Program-made: the position numbers and the translations under genes
The notes under the pieces: model-generated
Seen by the model: the letters and a program-made list of their open reading frames with translations, nothing else
Databases searched by the model: none
Told to the model about the DNA's origin: nothing
DNA from: Rhododendron vialii
Taxonomy: Eukaryota > Streptophyta > Magnoliopsida > Ericales > Ericaceae
Direction: 5' to 3'
NCBI RefSeq assembly: GCF_030253575.1
Contig: NC_080563.1
Location: 37,613,501 to 37,677,500, forward strand
DNA length: 64,000 bases
Part shown: in pieces, positions 45,615-54,407 of the stretch
How positions within the stretch are numbered: position 1 is the stretch's first letter
Layout of the letters: each line of letters starts with the position of its first letter

Positions 45615-46150
45615 TGGAAACTTTATATCCATCTCAAAATCAATTGGCAATGAGTGGAGAGCTCCCAAATGTTATTAAGTGATCACTCATTCCACTCCCA
45701 AGCAATGTGGGATTCATTTCTCAACATCCCCCCTCACGTGCAGCCGCGTTTGAGATCTGTCACATGTGGCCACTTTTGGGTTCTATCATCGTGTAGCCTT
45801 TTTGTTGGTCTGTCATCGTGGGGTGTGGATTGTAAATTTTTTAAAATGTGGGGTGGAACGGGCCCCGCTCTGATACCATGTGGAAACTTTATATCCATCT
45901 CAAAGCCAATTGCCATTTAAAAAATTTACAATCCACACCCCACGATGACAGACCAGCAAAAAGGCTACACAGTGATAGGACCCAAAAGTGGCCACACGTG
46001 ACAGACCTCAAATGCGGCTGCACGTGAGGGGGGATGTTAAGGAAATAGAATCCCACATTGCTTGGGAGTGGAATAGGTGATCACTTAATTACATTTGAGA
46101 CCTCTTCACTCATTGCCAATTGATTTTGAGATGGACAAAAAGTTTCTACA
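45615..46150. mobile_element. Two TRIM-like elements in inverted orientation
   Basis: On the minus strand: a short LTR (about 45726-45615) ending in GGATATAAAGTTTCCA, an interior of about 150 bp, a tRNA-iMet primer site TGGTATCAGAGC (45878-45867) and a truncated second LTR (45879-45917). Directly after it the same interior and an LTR (46035-46150, TGTTAAGG...TTTCTACA) appear on the plus strand. The purine tract GCACGTGAGGGGGGA is present in both. The whole forms a large palindrome. There is no coding capacity. No clear target duplication is seen. Confidence 0.65.
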
Positions 46151-46469
46151 GATTTGATTGTTTTCCCAATTTAGTGGAATTGGATTGGATTATTTTTCTA
46201 ATTCAATGTTATATTGTTTTCCTAACTTAGTGGGATTGAATTTGATTATTTTCCCAATTTAGTGGGATTGGATTGGATTAATCAAACTTTCCGTTTTTAC
46301 TACCGTTAGCATAACAAACATGCATGTTGGTACCAGATTAATTATAATAACTATGCTGAGTAAGCAAATCGCCATGGTAATTAATTCCCAGCTAAATTAC
46401 TTAATGCGCAAGTCAAATCAGCCCCACACGTTGCGAGGTCCACACAATCTCCTTACATTGGAGACTCAG

Positions 46470-46680
46470 AAGTTTTTGGGTGCCGGCGGGTACCACACGT
46501 GAGGGTCGGCGATCTCAGCCGGATTTTAGAGATAGAAAAAAAAAAGGAGAGGGAGTGGTCCGGTGAGAGAAGAGAGAGGAACTAAATTTGTGCCGCATAA
46601 GAAATTTTTGGGTGCCGAACGGGTATCACTCCATCGGCGGTCCCATTGTCCAAGGTGGTACCCATCGGCGGTCCCAACCC
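46470..46680. repeat. GTGCCG-type repeat directly upstream of the WWE gene
   Basis: Two half-units: GTTTTTGGGTGCCGGCGGGTA at 46471 and AATTTTTGGGTGCCGAACGGG at 46601, each related to the ends of the MITE-like repeat at 13537-13765. The second half ends about 15 bp before the TATA box of the next gene. Confidence 0.6.
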
Positions 46681-46694
46681 TCATGTTTGGAGAC

Positions 46695-46705
46695 TATATA
46701 AATAC
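46695..46705 (+). promoter_or_regulatory. TATA box of the WWE-domain gene
   Basis: CTATATAAATA ends 55 bp before the ATG at 46760, implying a very short 5' UTR. The sequence just upstream is repeat-derived. Confidence 0.65.
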
Positions 46706-46759
46706 AGCCTTCATGTCCAAAGAGCTTGAGTGAGATATCATATCATATTACTATCAGCC

Positions 46760-47401
46760 ATGAATTCCGATGCCAAGGCCAAAGGGAAGGCGATTCTCGT
46801 CGAAAACGACGACGTCGTTCCTACTACCCCTCTGTGTGATTCCGCTCCCCCACCTCACCAACAAATGCTATTTGAAAATGACTTGGGGTGTTGCACAAAG
46901 ATGCTCCTGGAGAACCACTCCAACTTTAGGAAAACCGGTCCCCCGGTCCGGTTCATGTACTATGAAGCCGGATCGTGGCTCGACTTCCCAGCCGGAGTTG
47001 TTGAACAGCTCCGGGCCGGGTTCGACCAAGGCCAGCCGATGATCGAGGTTGAAACTGGGGGTGCTGTCAGCCGGTTCCTCTTCGACCTGTACCGGATGGT
47101 TCAGGTAGATTTGGAGAGCGGCGAAAACCGGTCCATCTCGTGGACCGATGTAAACGGTAAATGCTTCTTTCCCAAAACCTGCATCGATGATTTCGGACCG
47201 GTCGATGACTCGGACGTTAGTCCGACCGTTGACGTTTTGAAAGTCACCGAGGATTTGTCCTCTAAAAATCTCAAGATTGGAATCGAGATCCGGATTAGAT
47301 CCGATCCAAACTCGAATTCGGTTGAGAGAAAGAGAAAGAGAGAGGTTTTGGAATCAGGAAGTTGTTCGTTAAAGAACTTTCATGAAGCAGTTCAAGAGTG
47401 A
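46760..47401 (+). CDS. WWE-domain protein, RCD1/SRO-like, single exon
   Basis: 213 aa without introns. Residues about 45-150 form a WWE domain like that of RCD1 and SRO1: FMYYEAGSWLDFPAGVVEQL, then QPMIEVETGG, RFLFDLYRMVQVDLESG, RSISWTDVNGKCFFPK. In RCD1/SRO1 this domain binds poly(ADP-ribose) and is followed by PARP-like and RST domains; both are missing here. The tail is charged, with a basic run ERKRKREVL near residue 190 that could be a nuclear signal. The start is the ATG after the TATA box. No frame damage is visible, so it is either a small functional paralogue or a young partial copy. Function is inferred from the domain only. Confidence 0.8.
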   Translation: MNSDAKAKGKAILVENDDVVPTTPLCDSAPPPHQQMLFENDLGCCTKMLLENHSNFRKTGPPVRFMYYEAGSWLDFPAGVVEQLRAGFDQGQPMIEVETGGAVSRFLFDLYRMVQVDLESGENRSISWTDVNGKCFFPKTCIDDFGPVDDSDVSPTVDVLKVTEDLSSKNLKIGIEIRIRSDPNSNSVERKRKREVLESGSCSLKNFHEAVQE

Positions 47402-47583
47402 TTGTTGCGGGGAACGATGCTGGTGATCTCAAATATTCATGAATTTTATGGCAGAAAATGAAGTTCTTGAAGGGTTTTTTTGTTGTTGTTGTTGCTGCGT
47501 TGGAGCATTTAGAAACCCTTCTTGTTGTGGATTATCTCCATTTAATACTGTAAAATACAATGCAACGTTGCATTAGTTGAATC

Positions 47584-47823
47584 CAGGCGCTAGGATTGGC
47601 CTTTGTGCCTTTGTTTTTGTTTTGCATTGTACTGAACTCCGTTTCCTTTTCTTCTTTCGACTCTTTGTTGGATGCTTGTTTTTGTTTGGTTAATCGTTTT
47701 GCTTCGTATATCTATATTATTAAGCGGGTGGTTTTTTTCTTTTTGTTTCCTCCTCGATGTACCTTATATATCAGGTTTCTATTAATAAGTACTTGTTTTG
47801 CCGATAAAAAAAAAAAAAAAAAA
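47584..47823 (+). mobile_element. Probable 5'-truncated LINE tail
   Basis: A T-rich, UTR-like stretch with TTCGACTCTTTGTTGGATGC ends in TTGCCGAT followed by an A18 run (47806-47823). The bases around it, ACAATGCAACGTTGC before (about 47558) and GCAATGCAATGATGTTGC after, are similar and may be an imperfect target duplication. The end style resembles plant LINE 3' tails. Confidence 0.4.
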
Positions 47824-47939
47824 CGCAATGCAATGATGTTGCCGGGCAAGAAAGAGGAAAAGCATGTGAAAACACCCATGTTGGTGCTTGCATGGGGACG
47901 CATGTTTACATGCATCTGTCTTGAAACTCATGCAAGACA

Positions 47940-48110
47940 AGAAGTTTTTGGGTGTCGGGTGGGTACCACACACGTGATACTTCGTCGGCAATTTCAGCCG
48001 TCCAAACGTGTCTCGGACGGTCCAGAGATTTTAGAGAGAGAAAAAGAGAGAGTGGTCGGGTGAGGGGAGAGAAAGAATAAATTTGAGCCATCCAAACGTG
48101 TTTTGGATCC
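47940..48110. repeat. MITE-like repeat of the GTCCAAACGTGTTTTGGACGG family
   Basis: AAGTTTTTGGGTGTCGGGTGG at 47941, then TTTCAGCCGTCCAAACGTGT and GCCATCCAAACGTGTTTTGG, the same order as at 13537-13765. The right end is incomplete. Confidence 0.6.
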
Positions 48111-48119
48111 CAATAAATT

Positions 48120-49463
48120 ACTTTCTAGAAAAACATTTAAAGAAGTTTTTTTTTTTTTGGTCATTCTGAGTTCTTAACATTGGTATCAATGGACACTAGC
48201 CCATTAATGATGAGAAATAACCTAGGCTCTATCACAACACAAACCACACCTGTTTACGTGGTATGAATGGATTTGACTAGTATAATATGTCGTATTGTAT
48301 GAATGTGGTCAATTACGAGACATTCTATAAATAACAAGAAATAGCGTGAAGTCTGAACCTGAGCAAAATGTGCAACTTATGGATATCGAGAACAAAATCT
48401 TTAATTTGCTTATGGAGAGCTGCAGTACTTCTCAAAGCTTTAGATTCCCTTGTTAGCCAAATGAGAAATTACCCTTCGTGAGATATCGTAACCGGATTTT
48501 TGTGGTGGTTTGATTTCACAATGACCAAAATATTCATGTTTACTGATCTTTAATTATACATGGAAGGATCATTTTATTTTATAAAAATAAGTGAGAATAG
48601 CATCGATGACCTTGGAATGATTACTTGTACGTATTTTGGCCTCAGACACATGTATCCATCGGACCTGGGGTTGGTGCAGGGCAGCACCGTGCTATCCCCG
48701 CGAGCGCGATCCGCTCCGGTCTCACTCCGATGATCAGATACATTCACTTCGTATGAGTTCTATGACATTTATGATTATGAAAATGTTTTCAAAAGATTAC
48801 CATAACCGTTTTCTTGACTCATCTATTTTGGAGTAAATAATCTTTGGCTGTTTAATTTTTTCTGCAAGACTGGACTTGGGAATTAAATGAATTGGACAGC
48901 TAGACACGTACTCATACCAAACACCCATGCAGAGTCAAGAATCTAGTTGTCATTTTGACAGCATCTGAATTCGATGTATAAAATCATTTGATAAAGAAAT
49001 TACAGATACATGCATACAACCTATATAACAAATGGTGAAAGTCCAGTAGCCGAAAGCATCACTAGCTTACGCTCTGTCCCGAGTAGCATGAGACACGTGA
49101 AATCCCGTGTGAATCTACATACGTGTCAGAGAGATACTGGTGATAAGTATCATGGCGCTAAAACCATCTACTGATAAGAGATCTATAGAGGTGTTTTAAT
49201 AGATGAAACTGGCTCTTGGCCATCGGTCCGTAAATCGGTTTATGCAATATTTGAAAGAAACCATTAATATCTTACTTAAAATTGGAAGATAGACTTACCA
49301 ATTTCTACCATTATAGAATCAATTAGTTAGTTTGTTGAAGGTAAATAGATAAATACTGTAATAAACGTTATTTAATTATTACTTGAATCGGATGAAACCG
49401 TGACTAGGAGTTTGGAGGACTAGACCCTTTATATATATTTTGTGCTTTAAATGTAAAATAGTA

Positions 49464-49520
<57 letters not shown>

Positions 49521-50140
49521 CTTTTATGATTTAATATGCTTAGAATTTCCTTTAAAATGTACAATAAAGCTTTTATTGTCTTTATGATATTTTATGTTGC
49601 TTCAATCCCCTTTTACGCCTAGGACGTTATCTGGGCCAAGAGTTGCAGTTTCCATTCTTTTGAGTAGGATTGATGAACAAACTTCTGGTGGGCCGAACCC
49701 AAGTACCCTCATGGGCTAAACCCGAACAGCTAAACGGACTAACTGGATATCAGAAACAAGTTGGGCCGTACGTGGTGTGCCGCGTTTGGGCCTAACCAAG
49801 ACCAAGCCCATTAGAAGGGCGTGATGGGCTGGGCGGTGGTGTGTCGTGACGCACAGCACACCTGTGAGCGACCCGGGTGGAGGCCCATGACCCATTCAAT
49901 GGCGGGTCGGTCGGTATCGACAGTTGACCCGACCCTGATGGTCGACCGGCTGAGTGACAATTCGAGCCAAAACTAGACGATTCTAGAAGCCACACAAATT
50001 GGTACACGGTGAGCCCATGTGATAGCCGATCGTCACCATCACGTCACTAACCAAGGCGGTTGTGTGAGACGAAAAGGGCGTGTGCCGTGCATGCTTTGCT
50101 TGGGGAGCAGGTACACTTGGCCCATAAGAACTAAAGGATA
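48120..50140. other. Intergenic DNA, no recognised gene
   Basis: AT-rich with a (TA)n run at 49470-49518. A GC-richer block at 49620-50130 contains GGGCC motifs and a reverse-strand frame without family resemblance. No transposon ends could be paired. Confidence 0.4.
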
Positions 50141-50150
50141 AACCCTAAGA

Positions 50151-50352
50151 AGGTATCTTTGCTTTATTTGGATGCTGTTTTGAAAATTTTTGAGTAATGT
50201 GTGGAGAGAGAAATTAAGACAATAATTAGAAATAAAGGTAATGAGTGGAGAGAGAAATGAGAATTATGATTGAAGAGTTGAAAGAGAAATAAGGGGTAAT
50301 GAATATTTTTGAGTTGAATTTTTTTTTAAAGATACCATCCAAACAAGGCAAT
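50151..50352. mobile_element. Possible MITE
   Basis: The ends TTGCTTTATTTGGATG and CATCCAAACAAGGCAA are complementary with two mismatches. The interior repeats GTGGAGAGAGAAAT. The target duplication is unclear. Confidence 0.45.
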
Positions 50353-50702
50353 TGTTTCTCCTAGCTAAAATACTTTTCATACTCCTTCACGTACACGACC
50401 GTCGGAGGGGCTAAAAAAGAAAACCTTTGATACCGTTCGTGCCCTTGTCCGATTAAAACTTGTTTCAAATCAACTCGTCTAATGCACAATCTAGTTTCCA
50501 ATAAATCTCAGTTTGAAATTAGCTTTCATACAAAGTCTTTGCCGAGCAATTGCCGAGGAAAAAAAAAAGTCTTTGACGAGCAAAAACATTTTTTTTATCC
50601 ACCAAAACGCCCCTCGAGCTTCGAGAAAAACTTCATACCTTCAAAAAAACTCATTAAGTTTTCAAACTTGGTCTTTTTGACTTCTCATTTCTTACTCAGA
50701 CG

Positions 50703-51980
50703 AAAGGCTGCAAACAAACCGAGCTACTCGTGAGTAGCTCTTGGCTTGGCTCGGTTATTAAAGAGTCGAGTTTTCGGCTCGGCTCAACTCGGCTCTGCTT
50801 TTTAATAACTGAGCTGAATTTGAGCTCAAGTTTTTTGCTCGTTTATTAAATAAGTCGGACTCGACACTTCAAAGCTCGACTCAACTTGCAAAAGTTCGGC
50901 TCGTTTGTATAGGACTCGCCCGCTTAGATCATTATCAAGCACTACGAGAAGGAAAGGTTGATGCGCTTGGGTTTAGACTGATTTAGGGTGTGTTCCACCT
51001 TTAGAAAAAGTTCTTTTTTTTTTGTCAACAAAAAGAAGGTCAGTTCCAGATCTCTGTGCCTTCCCCATTTTTAAAAATGTTAGACCAAAACGACGTCGTT
51101 TTGGTCTTTGGTCCCCACAGTCCCCGAGTGAAATGACAATATTGCCCTTGCCCCATTTATCTCCGAGGGCTTCCAGTGTACGACTCAATAACCTCCTCAT
51201 CTCATCTCTGCAGCCCTCCCTCGTCCCCTTTCTCATCAGTCCGATCATCTCCAACATAAATTGGGAGCACATCATCACAGCCCTCCCTCGTCCCATTTTG
51301 TTGGCAACCCAACCTTGGCTTCCATTTTAACAGCCCGCCTGGGGATTCTAACGGCGGACGAGAAGTCGCCGTTGAACGGGGCTGCCCCTGTGGCTCTGTG
51401 AGTGTGGAATTTGGCTGTGATTACTCGAGTGGATAGGGGTAGTCTGGAGTGGAATGTGATTGGGGTTTGTTGTAGAGCTGCTGCCGTTTTGGGGGGGAGA
51501 GAGAGAGAGGAGAGAGGAAGAGGAGGACGAGGACGAGGAGAGAGAGAGAGAGAGAGAAGCGAAAGGGAGGGTCTGGGATTCTCTGGGTATGAAAGAAGAG
51601 GGAGGGGAGAAAGTCAGGGGTAAAGTTTGGGGAATTTGAATTCGTAGGAGGGGCAATATAGTCATTACGACAACAACCTTTTTAAAAAAGAACAACTTTT
51701 TAAAGGAAAGTGGAACGGAGGTTATTTTTTGGTACTGTTCATTACCAAAAAGAGAACTTTTGTAAAAAGAAGCCAAACTGGAACGGCCCCTTACTACTAG
51801 AAAGATTGCTCAACTCGTTTGTATATGCTCGTTAGCTAAACTAGCCTGCCTCGTTTTTACAACCTACTAAAGCTCGAGTTTTAGACTTGTTTAATAAACG
51901 AGCGGAGCTTGAACATTACGAAGCTTGGTTCGACTTTTTTTTTTTTTTATTATCCGTGGCTCGGCTCGTTCACACCCCTA
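50703..51980. mobile_element. hAT-type element split by a Harbinger-like insertion
   Basis: The left end AAAGGCTGCAAACAAACCGA and the right end GGCTCGTTCACACCCCTA are diverged versions of the TAGGGCTGCAAACGAGCC terminus. The flanks are CTCAGACG (50695-50702) and CTCAGACA (51981-51988), an 8-bp duplication with one mismatch. Both outer parts contain CTCGGCTCG-rich sequence. The central 805 bp are a separate insertion (50986-51790). Confidence 0.8.
50986..51790. mobile_element. PIF/Harbinger-like element nested in the hAT element
   Basis: The ends GGGTGTGTTCCACCT and AACTGGAACGGCCCC are related inverted repeats, extended inside by AAAAAGTTCTTTTT / AAAAAGAGAACTTTT. TTA flanks both sides (50983-50985 and 51791-51793). 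The interior is GC-richer, with (GA)n near 51500-51560 and a 142-codon reverse frame rich in Ser/Pro that I do not recognise. There is no transposase. Confidence 0.75.
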
Positions 51981-52187
51981 CTCAGACATAACATCAAACA
52001 CCTTGTAGACACCATTTCTGCGTACTGATAATAAAACGAACACATATAGAACAAACTGTCAATCACAAACCATACAATAAACAACAGAAATCAGCAACGG
52101 AATCATTCAACAAAGTCTCACCACCACATCTACTCTCCAACAACAACAACAAAAAAAAAGATAGTACAAGATAACGTGAATCGAAAA

Positions 52188-52532
52188 TTACTGCTCGCTT
52201 TCGCTTTCGAGTGTCTGAGTGGTCTCGGCGGTCGGAGTCTGGGGAAAGTCGTCGCCGGTGACGAGGGTCCACTCGGGAGGCATGGGAGGGAGAGGAGCGT
52301 AGACGGTGGGCTTGCGCTTGATGTCCCAAGGCTGCGTCTTGCGCGGCCGGGTCTTCCTGTGGTGCGCCGTCGCCTTCTTCCGAGGCCGAGACGAGCACTC
52401 TATCACCAGTCCTCCTCCGCCGGTGAGTCTCGGGGATGTCTTCGTCGCGACGACGCCGTAACCGGAGGCGGCGAAAGCGGAAGAGATTGGCGGGGTTGCA
52501 ATTTTTGAAGCGAATAGAGCTGAAACTGACAT
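52188..52532 (-). CDS. PSRP6: Plastid 50S ribosomal protein PSRP6
   Basis: 114 aa, single exon, ATG at 52532. Residues 1 to about 47 form a Ser/Ala-rich plastid transit peptide (MSVSALFASKIATPP). The conserved core is IECSSRPRKKATAHHRKTRP, then KTQPWDIKRKPTVYAPLPPM, the hallmark of the plastid-specific 50S subunit protein 6. The C-terminus is short, acidic and variable, ending TLESESEQ. It belongs to the plastid ribosome large subunit. The 5' region carries a (CT)n run at 52602-52572 on the sense strand. The length agrees with the family (about 105-115 aa). No damage is seen. Confidence 0.93.
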   Translation of the reverse strand: MSVSALFASKIATPPISSAFAASGYGVVATKTSPRLTGGGGLVIECSSRPRKKATAHHRKTRPRKTQPWDIKRKPTVYAPLPPMPPEWTLVTGDDFPQTPTAETTQTLESESEQ

Positions 52533-52568
52533 TTTTTTCTGCTGCTTGTTATCTGCTGCAGGATTGGG

Positions 52569-52602
<34 letters not shown>

Positions 52603-52606
<4 letters not shown>

Positions 52607-54265
52607 TAAGAGGTGACTCTGGTTAGTGGTGATGTTGGGGCTTTGGCCACTTTTATCCGTAGAACCCTGACGGCGTCGTTTCTCTTTTGAAAAAAAAATA
52701 TGAAATTAAACGTTTATATTTTCTAATCTATAATATTTTTTCTAATTTTAAAAACGAATTATAACACTAATCAGAATTATAAAATGAAATTTATATTGCA
52801 TATTTTTTGAGATTTATATCGAAAGAAATAAGCGAATGAAAACTTGTAATGATCCATACAATAAATGACCTACACAATATACATGTGGCAGCAAGATGTC
52901 TCACTGTTTATATAAAAAATTAAATTTTGGTTCATAAAAACGGATGGTTTGGATTCTTGTCAAAAACTTTTAAGTTAAAATGTGTATGACTGTCCATTTT
53001 ATAAGCCAAGCTTCAATTTTTAATATACTTATGAATGTCTAATAAACCTTTTTTTTTTTTTTTGTGAATTCACTATTTTGCGAGTTCTCTAAGATGAACG
53101 GTTCAGATTATTACAATAAATACACCATGGGGCCACAATGAGAGTCAAAAATCCCATAGTTTCCACCTCATTCAGAAATCATTTTCTTTCATAAAAGATA
53201 TGAAGAACTCTAACAGTTTTTTTTTTTTTTGGGGAATTTAGATTCGCATTCCTTTTTTTATTAATTTTAATTGACTTTTAGAAAAAAAAATACATACACT
53301 TTTAATATTAAAAAAATGTGAATAAAAAAATGGTAGTGATAATGCTAAAACTGTTTTTTTTGTGCCAAAAACTCCAGCCGTTCAGCGCATAAAAGTCTTG
53401 TACACTACACATGGTATAAGTCTTTTGTGCACTAGAATTTTTGGCACCAACAAAAATAATTTTGACATTATCAAAAAAGGAATGTGAATATTAATTCCAT
53501 TTTTCTTTTTCGTTTCTCTTTCTTGGTTTTAGTTTTGTTTTCTAATCATTACATTATTTCTCTCTCTATTCATTACTCATCTCTTCAATTATTATCCTAT
53601 TTCTCTCTTTAACCACTACCAAAACTAAAGGGTAGTGATTTTGCCACTCTTTTTTTATTAATATCATTAGATGATTTATTTTGTAAAAGAATGAGACTGA
53701 ATAAAAAAAAAAAAGTGACAAAAACAATTTTCAAACTAAAAAATGATTATTTATCAAAATACTTGGATAAAAGTAAAAAAAAAAAAAATACTTTTCCCGA
53801 TTCCTCGCGTTGAAAAGAATCAATAACCTATAAAAGTTTGATGCAAAACTAAAAAATGCAAAAAAAATTCAAATAAAGACAATTTTCAGATTTAAGTTAA
53901 GTTTAAATTAAATTCATAAGAATGCAGCCTAAAATAGAAACGTAAAAGAAGAGTAAAATACCTTAATCCAGCATCGATGAGTTAAATTATAGATGATCGA
54001 GAAATATGAGCTTCACTTTTGGAGGAAAAGAAAGAAAAACAATTTGTGGTTGAAGTGAAGAAGATATAGAGCAAGTGAAGAAGAGAAGAGTAAAATAATA
54101 GTTGAAATACGTGTATATATAAATTTTGGAACTAGTTAACTTATGTAGTGTAGGGTTCACAAATTTTGATTATTGAAAAAAGTTGCTAGTTTTGGTTATC
54201 CAAAGCGCAAAATTTGATGATTTCTAAGGATGTTGCTAAGTTTGATTATACCATTGTGAGCTATT
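52603..54265. other. Divergent intergenic region between PSRP6 and ERG28
   Basis: About 1.7 kb of very AT-rich DNA that should contain both promoters. It includes an inverted-repeat element at 53231-53499, listed separately. I see no other gene. Confidence 0.5.
53231..53499. mobile_element. Nested inverted repeats (MITE-like)
   Basis: Inner arms GATAATGCTAAAACTG (53338) and the complement TAATTTTGACATTATC (53472) enclose TTTGTGCCAAAAACT / AATTTTTGGCACCAAC. Outer arms GGAATTTAGATTCGCATTCC (53232) and GGAATGTGAATATTAATTCC (53499) are also complementary. The two layers may be one element or one inside another. Confidence 0.5.
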
Positions 54266-54270
54266 TTTTG

Positions 54271-54278
54271 TATAAATA
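54271..54278 (+). promoter_or_regulatory. TATA box of ERG28
   Basis: TATAAATA stands 137 bp before the ATG at 54408, followed by a GA-rich 5' UTR (54358-54407). Confidence 0.45.
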
Positions 54279-54407
54279 TTATTAACTTTAACAACAATTA
54301 TCTTTTGGTTATACCATCGTGGATGGCTTAACTAGCAAGTTAAGATCAGACATTTTAAAGAGAGAGAGAGACACGATTGGTGTTTCAGTGAGAGGAGAGG
54401 GAGAGAG

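Noticed and set aside
45615..46150. Cassandra-type TRIM carrying a 5S rRNA promoter
   Set aside because: Primer site and size fit a TRIM, but I see no 5S rRNA-like A-box/C-box sequence in the LTR.
51348..51776. 142-codon reverse frame rich in Ser/Pro
   Set aside because: It runs to the end of a Harbinger-like element, contains poly-Ser from a (GA)n run, and resembles no known family.
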